A stretch of DNA of 64,000 bases from the NCBI RefSeq assembly GCF_012952295.1, contig NZ_JABBCH010000002.1:496001-560000 (forward strand). Reading direction: 5' to 3'. Below are positions 37,301-44,614 of this stretch, piece after piece (the first letter of the stretch is position 1; every line of letters starts with the position of its first letter). This DNA comes from Crystallibacter degradans. GTDB taxonomy: Bacteria; Actinomycetota; Actinomycetes; Actinomycetales; Micrococcaceae. The translations under genes and the position numbers were made by a program. A model generated the notes under the pieces. The model saw nothing but the letters and a program-made list of their open reading frames with translations. It ran no database searches and was not told the DNA's origin.

Positions 37301-39191
37301 AGCTCGTGGCGCCCAGCGCGAAGACATCCCCGACGCGCGATTCGTAGACCATCTCCTCGTCCAGCTCGCCGACCCGCCTGCCGCCCTTGCCCGCGCCGTC
37401 TTCGGAGCCCACGAGGTACACGCCGAAGAGCCCGCGGTCCGGAATGGTGCCGCCGGAGGTGACCGCGAGCCGCTGGGCGCCGGGTCGCCCGGTGATGGTT
37501 CCGGCCACGCGGTCCCAGATAATCCGCGGGCGCAGCTCGGCGAACTCGTCCGAAGGATAGCGGCCCGCGAGCAGGTCCAGCGTGGCCTCGAAGGCTGAGC
37601 GCGGCAGCGTGCCGAAGGGTGCGGAACGGCGTACGACGTCGAACCATTCCTCTACCTCCACGGGACCCAACGCTGTGGCCGCCACCGTTTGCTGGGCGAG
37701 GATGTCCAATGGGTTCGCCGGAATGTAGAGCGGCTCGATCCGCCCGGCCAGCATGCGCTCCACCGTGACCGTGGTGTTGACCAGGTCCTGGCGGTGTTTG
37801 GGGAACAGGACGCCCTGCGAGGTCTCGCCGACCTGGTGCCCGGCCCGGCCTACGCGCTGCAGCCCGCTGGCCACCGACTGCGGGGATTCCACCTGGACTA
37901 CCAGGTCAACGGCGCCCATGTCGATACCCAGTTCCAGGCTGGACGTGGCGACCACGCAGCGCAGCCGGCCGGACTTCAGGTCATCCTCGATCAGCGCCCG
38001 CTGGTCCTTGCTGACCGAACCGTGGTGGGCACGCGCCAGCAGCGGCTCCGCGCCGGAAACCGTTCCCGCCTGGGCCATGATCTGCGCAGGCATGCGGGAC
38101 GGGGAGCCGGTCATGGCCGGGCTGGCCGCTGTGGCACTTCCGGCGCCGGCCGAAGGCCCGTCGGCCCCGGCGGCATTGTCCGGTGGCTGTTCCGTCGCCC
38201 AGACCTCGGCGGCCGCCTGACGCTCTGCCCAGATTTCGTTGAAGCGGGCCGTGAGCCGTTCGGCCAGGCGCCGGGAGTTGGCGAAGACAATGGTGGACCG
38301 GTTTGCCGCGATCAGGTCCACGATCTTCTCTTCGACATGCGGCCAGATGGATGCCGGCTGTGCGCCCGGCCCGAGCTCCTCCGCCGACGGTGCCGCCAGC
38401 GCCGTCATGTCCTCCACCGGGACGGAGACGGTCAGGTCCCACTTCTTTTGCGACGGCGGCGCCACGATTTCCACCGGCGAGCTGCCGCCGAGGAAACGGG
38501 CCACCGTCTCCAGCGGTTCAACCGTGGCCGAAAGCCCGATCCGCTGGGCCCGCTTCGGCAGCAGCGCATCCAGCCGCTCCAGCGAGAGCGCCAAATGCGC
38601 CCCGCGCTTGGTCCCGGCCACGGCGTGGACTTCGTCCACAATGACCGTGTCCACCGCAGCCAGCGTCTCGCGCGCCTTGGAGGTCAGCATCAGGAACAGG
38701 GATTCCGGCGTCGTAATCAGGATGTCCGGCGGGTGGGTGAGCAGTCGGCGCCGGTCCGACGCCGGGGTGTCCCCGGACCGGACGCCGACAGTGATGTCCG
38801 GGGCGGGCAGGCCCAGGCGCCTGGCAGTCTGGGTGATGCCGATCAGCGGCGCGCGCAAGTTCCGTTCCACGTCCACGCCCAGGGCCTTCAGCGGGGAGAT
38901 ATAGAGGACTTTAGTGCCGCGGGAGGGTTTTTTGCCGCGCTTGCCTGCCGGAAGTTCTTCGATCGGCAGCTCCGGGGCCTGCTCGGCCGCGGTGATGAAG
39001 CCATCGAGCGCCCAGAGGAAGGCTGCCAGCGTCTTGCCGGATCCGGTAGGAGCGACCACCAGCGCGTGGGAGCCGGCCGAAATGGCGTTCCAGGCGCCCT
39101 CTTGCGCATCCGTGGGCGCGCTGAAGGCCCCGGCGAACCACGCGCTGGTGGCCGGGGAGAACCTGGAGAGAACCGGCGAGCTGTTTTCGAT
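34326..39191 (-). CDS. lhr: Lhr-type DNA helicase with predicted ATC start
   Basis: 1621 residues if translated from ATC 39191. Superfamily 2 helicase for DNA repair: Q-motif segment SAPTDAQEGAW (24-34), Walker A APTGSGKT (47-54), VDEVHAVAGTKRG (DEVH box, residues about 182-194), and VGRAGHQVG motif VI, followed by the large Lhr-specific C-terminal domain typical of the 1500-residue family. No ATG, GTG or TTG exists between the in-frame stop TAG (39201-39203) and GTG 39059, which falls inside VVAPTGSGKT and would remove the Q-motif. The ATC codon is 6 nt after TAGTCT, the same spacing as other leaderless starts here. Paired with nei2. Confidence 0.9.
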   Translation of the reverse strand: MENSSPVLSRFSPATSAWFAGAFSAPTDAQEGAWNAISAGSHALVVAPTGSGKTLAAFLWALDGFITAAEQAPELPIEELPAGKRGKKPSRGTKVLYISPLKALGVDVERNLRAPLIGITQTARRLGLPAPDITVGVRSGDTPASDRRRLLTHPPDILITTPESLFLMLTSKARETLAAVDTVIVDEVHAVAGTKRGAHLALSLERLDALLPKRAQRIGLSATVEPLETVARFLGGSSPVEIVAPPSQKKWDLTVSVPVEDMTALAAPSAEELGPGAQPASIWPHVEEKIVDLIAANRSTIVFANSRRLAERLTARFNEIWAERQAAAEVWATEQPPDNAAGADGPSAGAGSATAASPAMTGSPSRMPAQIMAQAGTVSGAEPLLARAHHGSVSKDQRALIEDDLKSGRLRCVVATSSLELGIDMGAVDLVVQVESPQSVASGLQRVGRAGHQVGETSQGVLFPKHRQDLVNTTVTVERMLAGRIEPLYIPANPLDILAQQTVAATALGPVEVEEWFDVVRRSAPFGTLPRSAFEATLDLLAGRYPSDEFAELRPRIIWDRVAGTITGRPGAQRLAVTSGGTIPDRGLFGVYLVGSEDGAGKGGRRVGELDEEMVYESRVGDVFALGATSWRIEDITHDRVLVSPAFGQPGKLPFWKGDSLGRPVELGRALGAFVRELSATAEEPALERLRSNGLDEWAAANLVAYLAEQRQATDVVPSDRALVVERFHDELGDWRVVLHSPFGMPVHAPWALAVGARLHQRYGMDGSAMAADDGIVLRVPMMEDEPPGAELFLFDPEELDQIVTAEVGGSALFASRFRECAARALLLPRQNPAKRTPLWQQRQRSAQLLDVARKYPTFPIVLETVRECLQDVYDLPALKDIASSIERRELRILETTTPQPSPFARSLLYGYVASFLYEGDSPLAERRAAALSLDPSLLNDLLGRAELRELLDADIIARTERELQRLSEDRKVRGIEGIADLLRLLGPLTTAEIALRVDLPEGAGPAAAETTTPDSEAAVDDAAVAYVEPLLAELAKANRALKVGIAGVGRWAAVEDAARLRDALGVPLPMGVPLAFIEPVADPLGDLVGRYARTHGPFTAPECAARLGLGVAVVDTALRRLLKDGRVAEGEFRPPESAVPPVTGVVEWCDVEVLRKIRRRSLAALRQEVEPVDPATYARFLPVWQNVGSGLRGLDGVATVIDQLSGVPVPASAWEPLILGTRVANYAPSMLDELTATGEVLWAGAGSLAGNDGWITLQLAENAPLTLNPQPDFEPSVLQYELLNLLASGGQFGGAAFFFRQLADALAAAGTQATDADVVTALWELVWAGRITNDTFTPVRALLAGGTTAHKQRPSAPRARSARLGRIGRIHGLGAGSGFGSGAGLRPGAGAGHPGRASLPLAAGRWSLLPAPEADPTIHAHATAELMLDRYGVVTRGSVANEGIPGGFGLLYKVLARLEESGRCRRGYFIEHLGAAQFAVPATVDRLRSFNRDAQLGEQAPSALALAATDPANPYGAALAWPVQDGGHRPGRKAGALVVLVDGELALYVERGGKTLLTFTEDPDALTLCAEALVGIIRRGAADKMAVEKVNGAPVLDTDVARALTGAGFYTTPRGLRFRA

Positions 39192-39197
39192 AGTTCG

Positions 39198-39203
39198 AGA
39201 CTA
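39198..39203 (-). promoter_or_regulatory. -10 hexamer TAGTCT before a predicted ATC start of lhr
   Basis: TAGTCT, 6 nt, ATC 39191. The TAG of this hexamer is also the in-frame stop that bounds the lhr reading frame. This is the only predicted non-ATG/GTG case. Confidence 0.6.
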
Positions 39204-39237
39204 TCGCCCGCCGCCGACAGGATGCATCCGCCGGCGG

Positions 39238-39930
39238 TTATGCGGCCACAAAAGTGCCGACCGTCATGAGCACCACGGCCTCGTTGGCGCAGCCGATCGT
39301 CTCCTGCGGCGCGGTCAGCCAGGCGGTGTCATTCGGCGAGTAGACACGCACTCCGGCCACATCCGCCTGGTTGCACTCGGGACCGTAGTTGCCGGCGTTG
39401 GTCTGCTGCAGCTGGGCCACGGCGGATTCGCCCGGCGCCAGCGCCACGGTCACCTTCTCCGCTGCGGTATCCCGGTCCGCCGGCGCGCCGACCTGGTTGC
39501 CTGCGGCGTCTACGTAGGACACCCCGGGGTAGCCGCGGACGGTGCAGTCTTCAGAGTCGATGTTGGTGACCACCAGGCTGCGGTAGACGCTGCCGGCCGC
39601 CCCGGCACCCGGCTCGGTCTTGATGGCAGCTTCCAACTGGTCTGCCTTGCATTCGCCCGTTTCGGCGATTCCCTCGGCTGGAGCGTCCGTCGCTTCGGCA
39701 GCCGGGGCGGAGGTTTCTGCTTCCTCCGCCGGCGCACTTTCAGTCGCGGCGGAGCCGGATCCCGACGCCGAACCGGAGGCCTGGTCCGAGGCCTCGGGGG
39801 CGGTGGACGAGGTGGCAGGAGCGCTGCCGGCGGGCTCCTGGGATTCCGACTGGCCGCAGCCGGCCAGCAGTACAGCACAACCCATCAGAACTGCCGCTGC
39901 TGCACCGGGCAGCTTGTTACGTTTCACCAT
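39238..39930 (-). CDS. DUF4232 domain lipoprotein
   Basis: 230-residue secreted lipoprotein: signal peptide ending in LLAGC with Cys25 as lipidation site, then a Ser/Ala/Glu/Thr-rich low-complexity stalk (about 27-90), then a DUF4232 beta-sandwich (about 90-230: ECKADQLEAAI ... SLVVTNIDSEDCTVRGYPGVSYVDAAG). Cell-surface exposed; function unknown. It is leaderless: TACGCT 6 nt before ATG 39930, with TTGACT 16 bases further up, the best complete leaderless promoter on the minus strand. It ends 35 bases before the lhr -10. Confidence 0.82.
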   Translation of the reverse strand: MVKRNKLPGAAAAVLMGCAVLLAGCGQSESQEPAGSAPATSSTAPEASDQASGSASGSGSAATESAPAEEAETSAPAAEATDAPAEGIAETGECKADQLEAAIKTEPGAGAAGSVYRSLVVTNIDSEDCTVRGYPGVSYVDAAGNQVGAPADRDTAAEKVTVALAPGESAVAQLQQTNAGNYGPECNQADVAGVRVYSPNDTAWLTAPQETIGCANEAVVLMTVGTFVAA

Positions 39931-39936
39931 GACACC

Positions 39937-39964
39937 AGCGTAAGGCCAGCTGGCCCGGAGTCAA
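39937..39964 (-). promoter_or_regulatory. Leaderless promoter TTGACT-16-TACGCT
   Basis: TTGACT (39959-39964), 16 bases, TACGCT (39937-39942), 6 nt, ATG 39930. Confidence 0.75.
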
Positions 39965-40016
39965 CGAAACCCGGCCGCCAAGGACCGGGTTTCGCAGACT
40001 TTTTGCAGAGCGTTCG

Positions 40017-40808
40017 TTACTTCTTCACTCCGCGGGTGCGTACCAGTGCCGCAACACCCGCGAGCAGCCCCAGCAGTCCGGCCCCGAGGCCGACCCAGCC
40101 GGCCGTGCCCGCACCGCCGTCGTTGTTTCCACCGCCACCGGCCGCGGAGGTGCTGGACGCCTGCTCCTTGTCGGCGGAGCCGCCTTCAGCCGTGCCCTGG
40201 CCGTGGCCGGCTGCCTCGGCCGCGGTCACCGCGAACGACGGCGCAGGGGACTCAAGGTCGTGGGAGTCCTGGCCCGCTTCGGCCACCTGCGCCCAGTCCG
40301 TGGCGCCCTCGGTGCAGGTCTGCAGTACGGGGAACGTCAGCGTTTCGCCTTCGGCCACGGGCAGTTGCACCTGGATCTGGAGGGCATCTCGGACGCCGTC
40401 GGCCAGGGGTTCCTTGGCGGTGTAAACAATTTCGCTGACCCGCTTGGTGATGGTGGTGCCGTTCTCGAGCTTCTTGGGCGTCTCCAGGGCCTCCTCGACC
40501 TTCTCGACCTCCCAGCCCGGATGCGCCGTGGGCGTGGCGTCATCGATCTGCGCCGGCAGGCTGATGGCGATTTCCGTGGTGGGCGCACTTTCGCAGCCGT
40601 GCGCAAAGTCGAAGGTGAGCAGGGACGAGGATCCGGCGGCCGTGCTGTCCGGGGTGACATGGACGTGGGCCGAGGCCGCGGCGGCACCGACGCCGAGCAG
40701 TCCGATGGTCGCGGCGGCGGCAAGCCCGGTGCGCAGGGTGCGCGCCGTGCGGCGGGTGGTGCGGGCATCGCCGGCAGTGCGGGCGGTGTGCGTTATCTGG
40801 GTGGTCAT
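40017..40808 (-). CDS. YcnI/DUF1775 family copper-associated exported protein
   Basis: 263 residues: signal peptide cleaved near ASA-His48, giving a mature N-terminal His-Val-His (histidine-brace candidate for Cu). The DUF1775 fold follows: VTPDSTAAGSSSLLTFDFAHGC, PTAHPGWEVEKVEE with a Trp, and KRVSEIVYTAKEPLADG. A Gly/Ser/Asn linker and a C-terminal membrane helix (about 233-255, with a basic end) anchor it to the outer face of the membrane. YcnI proteins bind Cu(II) and act in copper acquisition or resistance. AAAGG precedes the ATG. It forms an operon with the downstream-annotated membrane gene, whose promoter bears a TACAGACTGTA palindrome. Confidence 0.85.
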   Translation of the reverse strand: MTTQITHTARTAGDARTTRRTARTLRTGLAAAATIGLLGVGAAAASAHVHVTPDSTAAGSSSLLTFDFAHGCESAPTTEIAISLPAQIDDATPTAHPGWEVEKVEEALETPKKLENGTTITKRVSEIVYTAKEPLADGVRDALQIQVQLPVAEGETLTFPVLQTCTEGATDWAQVAEAGQDSHDLESPAPSFAVTAAEAAGHGQGTAEGGSADKEQASSTSAAGGGGNNDGGAGTAGWVGLGAGLLGLLAGVAALVRTRGVKK

Positions 40809-40906
40809 GGCTATTACCTTTCAGGGTGCGCCAACAGGGCGCGGTGAGCTGGATGGCCTGCGCGATGGCCGGGCTGTTGCCCGCAGGGCGCCGCAAGCCG
40901 GATGGC

Positions 40907-41566
40907 TTAGTGAAAGGAAAATGCCGGGGGCCCGCGCAGCGGCTCCAGCTTCAGTTGGCATAGGGTCCGGGGGCGCAGCAGCGCACCTGGTGCCGGCGCG
41001 GTATGAGCGGGACGAATGGGAAGAACGACGGCGGAGGGCAGCTTGGCGAGCGGCCGCAGCCAGGCGGCAAGCGCCCAGACGGCCTCTTCGCCCCGGACCA
41101 GGAGCAGTCCGGTCAGCGCGGCGGCGAGCATGTGGGCGCCGACCATGGCGGCACCATGCCCGGCCGGCCCGTGTGCAGCAACACCAGCAGCGCTGGCGGC
41201 ACCGGCCACGCATTCCAGCGACCCGGCCCCCGCATAGGCGTGGTGGCCCGCTTCGGTGCACACCGCCGTCGTACTTAGTACGGTGAAGGCCTGGTGCAGT
41301 GCCAGTTGGCTGCCCGCGAGAATGGCGGCCATGGTGGTGGGGCCGAGTTTGCGTCCGGCTAGCAAGGTCACCGGCAGCAGCGTCAGCACGCTCAGGCCAA
41401 TAACGACGCCGGTGGCCGGCATGGTGCCACCGCCGGCCACGTGCGCGGCGGCGGCGAGGCAAAGCACGGTGGCGCTCACGGCGGCGGCACGGAGCAGGCG
41501 GAAGGGGGCGAGGCTGACAGCGACAGTGCTGACGGGTGCCGGGCCCAAGAGTGCCGCGGAATGCAT
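40907..41566 (-). CDS. Hypothetical membrane protein, copper-operon partner
   Basis: 219 residues with five hydrophobic segments (about 25-45, 50-70, 76-96, 120-150, 150-165) and a His/Cys-rich loop (STTAVCTEAGHHAYAGAGSLEC) that could bind metal, then a proline-rich C-terminal tail. I do not recognise a named family. GGGAGG precedes ATG 41566. It is transcribed first, ahead of the YcnI gene with a 98-base gap, and thus likely belongs to copper handling. Holds one mismatch copy of the CCAATAACGACGGCG repeat. Confidence 0.65.
   Translation of the reverse strand: MHSAALLGPAPVSTVAVSLAPFRLLRAAAVSATVLCLAAAAHVAGGGTMPATGVVIGLSVLTLLPVTLLAGRKLGPTTMAAILAGSQLALHQAFTVLSTTAVCTEAGHHAYAGAGSLECVAGAASAAGVAAHGPAGHGAAMVGAHMLAAALTGLLLVRGEEAVWALAAWLRPLAKLPSAVVLPIRPAHTAPAPGALLRPRTLCQLKLEPLRGPPAFSFH
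41397..41411 (+). repeat. CCAATAACGAC repeat, one mismatch copy
   Basis: CCAATAACGACGCCG; differs from the 15-mer at one base (GCCG for GGCG). Inside the YcnI-partner membrane gene, same strand orientation as the others. Confidence 0.6.
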
Positions 41567-41592
41567 GGCTGCCTCCCTTCCTGCCCTTCTTC

Positions 41593-41603
41593 TACAGTCT
41601 GTA
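41593..41603. promoter_or_regulatory. Candidate operator TACAGACTGTA overlapping a promoter
   Basis: An 11-base dyad (TACAG-A-CTGTA on the minus strand) lies just after a TAGACT hexamer on the minus strand, that is, over the expected transcript start of the YcnI operon. It resembles CopY/BlaI-type boxes (TACAnnTGTA) but has a 3-base centre. Confidence 0.55.
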
Positions 41604-41665
41604 AAAGTCTAGCCGCCAGGGACCCGCGCGCCTCAAATCATGTGTCCGGCAAAGCCCCTGTTGCC

Positions 41666-42133
41666 TCACTCGTGATGGTAGGGGCGGCCGCTTGCAATTT
41701 CCTGAGCCCGGTAGAGCTGTTCGATCAGGATGAGCCGGACCATCTGGTGCGGGAACACCAGCTTAGACAGGGACCAGACGAAGTCAGCGCGCTGGTGGAT
41801 GCTCTGGTCCACGCCGTAGGCGCCGCCGATGATCAACGTGATATTGCGCGAGGTATCCAGCGGCGCCTGCAGCGTGCGGGCCAGTGTGGGGGAGTCGATG
41901 TTCTTGCCGCGCTCGTCCAGCAGGATGACAAAGTCGTTGGCGTACTTGCCGCCGAGCTTGCCCAGCAGTTGCTCGGATTCCTCCTTGCGGGCAGCGTCGT
42001 GCTCGCGGGCGGAGTGCGGGATGGGCAGCCAGGTGACATCGAACGGCTTCTTCATCCGCTTTTCGTAGCGGTCGATCCCCTCGGCCACCCAGGACTCGTG
42101 CTTGCGGCCGACGGTCAGAATGCGAAGTGCCAT
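41666..42133 (-). CDS. rlmH: 23S rRNA (pseudouridine1915-N3)-methyltransferase RlmH
   Basis: 155-residue SPOUT methyltransferase that methylates pseudouridine 1915 in helix 69 of 23S rRNA. The C-terminal knot residues LIIGGAYGVDQSI, LSKLVFPHQMVRLILIEQLYRAQEI and the terminal HHE are exactly as in RlmH. Family length (about 155). Start ATG 42133; CAAGAT is 6 nt upstream. No SD is needed if leaderless. It lies between the copper operon and the flotillin gene with 90 bases to the latter. Confidence 0.95.
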   Translation of the reverse strand: MALRILTVGRKHESWVAEGIDRYEKRMKKPFDVTWLPIPHSAREHDAARKEESEQLLGKLGGKYANDFVILLDERGKNIDSPTLARTLQAPLDTSRNITLIIGGAYGVDQSIHQRADFVWSLSKLVFPHQMVRLILIEQLYRAQEIASGRPYHHE

Positions 42134-42139
42134 TGGACT

Positions 42140-42145
42140 ATCTTG
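42140..42145 (-). promoter_or_regulatory. -10 hexamer CAAGAT, leaderless rlmH
   Basis: CAAGAT, 6 nt, ATG 42133. The first base differs from the TANNNT form. Confidence 0.45.
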
Positions 42146-42223
42146 TCACCCGGCTGTGGACCGGCGGGCCAAGAGACGCCCAGCCGAACCAGGAGCCTCC
42201 CCGCCGAGCCAGGGGACTTACCG

Positions 42224-43585
42224 CTAACTGCCGGCGTGCTCGTTGTTGTCAGAGGCCGCAAGCAGATCCGTGCTGGTTCCGGTAGCCCCCGCCTTGGATG
42301 TCTTTTCGGCGGTCATGTTCCGGGCGACGTCGGTCAGATCCACGCCGGTCATCGTCTTGAGCATGGAGAGCGTTTCCACCAGGTTGGTGGAGATGTTCTG
42401 GCTGAGCTTGCTCTCGCCGTCGTTGGAGATGACGTTCAGCTCCGAGATGTTGGCGTAGGGTGCGGCCAGTTCGTGCGCGATCAGGGGGAGCGTGTCCAGC
42501 ATCCGGTCCAGCACTGCGGCGTCGTTGAACTGCTTGTAGGCTTCGGCCTTCGCAAGTGTGGATGCGGCCTCCGCTTCACCCTGCGCGCGGATGGCGGCGG
42601 CCTTGGCTGCACCTTCAAGCTCCACGGCCTTGGCTTCGTTTTCGCGCCGCGCCAGTTCGGCTTCGGCGGCCAGCATGGACTGGGTCTTGGCGGCCTCGGC
42701 GATCTGCACCTGGCGGTAACGCTCGGCATCGGCCGGCCGGCGCACTTCGGTGTCCAGTTGCTTGGCCTTCAGTTCCGCCTGGCGGACGGCGACCAGTTCT
42801 TCCTGCTCCAGGATCCGCTGGCGTTGCGCGGCTTCGGCCAGCGGGCCGGCGGCGTTGGCTGCAGCCAGCCGGGCGTCGGTCTCTTCCTTGATATCGGCCT
42901 GCTTCAGGGCCAGCGTGCGCTGGGCGATGGCAACCTTCTCGTCGGCCAGCGCCTGTGCTTCGGAGGCTTCGCGCGTGGCCGACGCCTCGGCGATAGCAGC
43001 CAGCTTGGCCACCTCGGCGGCCTGCGGGCGGCCCATGTTGTTGATGTAGTCGCCCTCATCGTCCACGGCCGAGATCTGGAAGGTGTCGATGACCAGGCCC
43101 TGGTTGTTCATGGAGTGCTCGGCCTCTTCGGAAACCGAGGCGGCGAAGGACGCACGGTCCTGGATGATCTGCTCCACCGTCAACGTTCCGACGACGGCGC
43201 GCAGCGAGCCCGCCAGGATTTCCTGCGTGTAGTGGTCGATCTGGTCCTGCTGGTTCAGGAAACGCTGGGCGGCCCGGCGGATGGAGATATCGTCACCGCC
43301 AACCTTGACCTGCGCAACGCCGGTGAGCTGGAGCTGGATGCCGTTCTTCGAGATACCGTCGATTTCCACCCGGATCTGGCGCGAGGCCAGCGACATGGTG
43401 TAGGCCCGCTGGATGAACGGGTACACAATGACTCGTCCGCCGGAGACCACCCGCTGGTCATCCTGGCCGCCCCGGCCGGTAATGATCAGCGCCTCGGAAG
43501 GACCCGCCACACGGTACGCCCGCATGAAACTGAAAATAATGATGAGAACGACGACGACGAGAACGGCTGGCAGAACTAACTCCAC
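42224..43585 (-). CDS. Flotillin (YqiK/SPFH family) membrane scaffold protein
   Basis: 453 residues from GTG 43585. One N-terminal membrane helix (VELVLPAVLVVVVLIIIFSFMRAYRV), the SPFH domain (about 20-200), then a long Ala/Glu-rich coiled coil (about 180-345: ASATREASEAQALADEKV, AEEAKRQRILEQEELV-like heptads) and a C-terminal domain ending NNEHAGS. Assembles into membrane microdomains. AGAAAG precedes GTG 43585; TTG 43624 is an alternative. It occurs alone, without an obvious NfeD partner. Confidence 0.88.
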   Translation of the reverse strand: MELVLPAVLVVVVLIIIFSFMRAYRVAGPSEALIITGRGGQDDQRVVSGGRVIVYPFIQRAYTMSLASRQIRVEIDGISKNGIQLQLTGVAQVKVGGDDISIRRAAQRFLNQQDQIDHYTQEILAGSLRAVVGTLTVEQIIQDRASFAASVSEEAEHSMNNQGLVIDTFQISAVDDEGDYINNMGRPQAAEVAKLAAIAEASATREASEAQALADEKVAIAQRTLALKQADIKEETDARLAAANAAGPLAEAAQRQRILEQEELVAVRQAELKAKQLDTEVRRPADAERYRQVQIAEAAKTQSMLAAEAELARRENEAKAVELEGAAKAAAIRAQGEAEAASTLAKAEAYKQFNDAAVLDRMLDTLPLIAHELAAPYANISELNVISNDGESKLSQNISTNLVETLSMLKTMTGVDLTDVARNMTAEKTSKAGATGTSTDLLAASDNNEHAGS

Positions 43586-43737
43586 GGCGGACTGCTTTCT
43601 TTGCGAGACTGGCAGGACAGACAACCGCCGTTGTCTGGTGCGTCACTCCGGCGGCCCCACTTCGATCCTAGGGCATGGGCATTGGAAGCTTTCACCTGCC
43701 TGTGGAGAACCGCCAGCCTGTGGAGAAAAGCCGGTGC

Positions 43738-44574
43738 TTACCGCTCGGGGAACTTGCGCACGGTGAGGATCTGCGCTGCCTTGCCCACCAGGCCCCGCTC
43801 GTCGTAAAGGTCAGTGGCGGTCATGCCGACGCCGGACGCGCCGAAGTGCACGCGGGCGTCCATGCCGGTCCATTCGCCCTCAGGCTGGCGGAACAGATGC
43901 ACGGTCAGGTCCAAGTTGGGGAACATGTACTCCCGCGGGCTTTGCCGGACGGCGATGCCGTTGGCTGTGTCAACATGGCCCAGGAAGCGGGCAATGGGCT
44001 CGGATTCCTCGCCGTCGACAATCGCGTACGGCGTGCGCATCCAGGCGGCCCCGCTGCCCGGGCCGCGGTCCTCGACGGACAGGAATTCGGTGGAGCGGAT
44101 GAAGCCCCCGTCCCAGACCGACTCCATTTCATAGGGCCGGCATTCGGCCGGCGGCTTGAGCCGTCCGCCTTCGCCGCCGGCCACTTCGCTGGTGTCCCCG
44201 GTGAGGAGGCGCCAGACCAGGGCGCGGATGGCCGGGCGGCCGGTGCCGCTGAGCGTCGCCTCGATCAACTCGATCGTGCGGCCGGGACGGACCACTTCCG
44301 TTGTCACTTCGATTTCGCCGCCCGGGATGACCCCGAGGATCTCGAAGGTGACCTGGCTCAGCGCCACTTCCGGCCGCGGATGGTTCTGCTGCACCGCATG
44401 GATCAGCAGGCCCGAGGCGCTGGCCATGTGCTGCTCGTGCGCATTCCAGGCGCCCTGCGAGTGCAGGGTCGAGTGGAAGCGGGTGTCGTCCAACCGGATG
44501 TAGTAGGCGTCCGGAATCGTTTCGCCCGCGGCACCAATGTGTTCGGTCGTGGTGGTGGTGAGGGAGTCGGCCAT
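43738..44574 (-). CDS. Thioesterase, double-hotdog acyl-CoA thioesterase-like
   Basis: 278 residues. Two hotdog units: residues about 35-135 (FHSTLHSQGAWNAHEQHMASASGLLIHAVQQNHPRPEVALSQVTFEILGVIPGGEIEV) and about 175-275 (LGHVDTANGIAVRQSPREYMFPNLDLTVHLFRQPEGEWTGMDAR). This matches the acyl-CoA thioesterase (TesB-like/4HBT_3) family that hydrolyses CoA esters in the cytosol. Catalytic residues not fixed. Leaderless start: TAAAGT 6 nt before ATG 44574. Divergent and next to a TDT carrier gene on the same strand upstream. Confidence 0.75.
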   Translation of the reverse strand: MADSLTTTTTEHIGAAGETIPDAYYIRLDDTRFHSTLHSQGAWNAHEQHMASASGLLIHAVQQNHPRPEVALSQVTFEILGVIPGGEIEVTTEVVRPGRTIELIEATLSGTGRPAIRALVWRLLTGDTSEVAGGEGGRLKPPAECRPYEMESVWDGGFIRSTEFLSVEDRGPGSGAAWMRTPYAIVDGEESEPIARFLGHVDTANGIAVRQSPREYMFPNLDLTVHLFRQPEGEWTGMDARVHFGASGVGMTATDLYDERGLVGKAAQILTVRKFPER

Positions 44575-44580
44575 GGTCCA

Positions 44581-44586
44581 ACTTTA
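44581..44586 (-). promoter_or_regulatory. -10 hexamer TAAAGT, leaderless thioesterase gene
   Basis: TAAAGT, 6 nt, ATG 44574; TCCACA 17 bases above could be a weak -35. Confidence 0.6.
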
Positions 44587-44614
44587 GTTACCGCCGCCGA
44601 GGATGTGGAATCGC

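Noticed and set aside
36845-37327. Several 60-200-residue minus- and plus-strand frames inside lhr
   Set aside because: Alternative frames of a certain long gene; Arg/Pro/Ser-rich and without domains.
43701-43727. Two TGTGGAGAA sequences resembling DnaA boxes
   Set aside because: One mismatch from TGTGGATAA each, only two copies, no origin-like genes (dnaA, dnaN) and no AT-rich region; probably chance.
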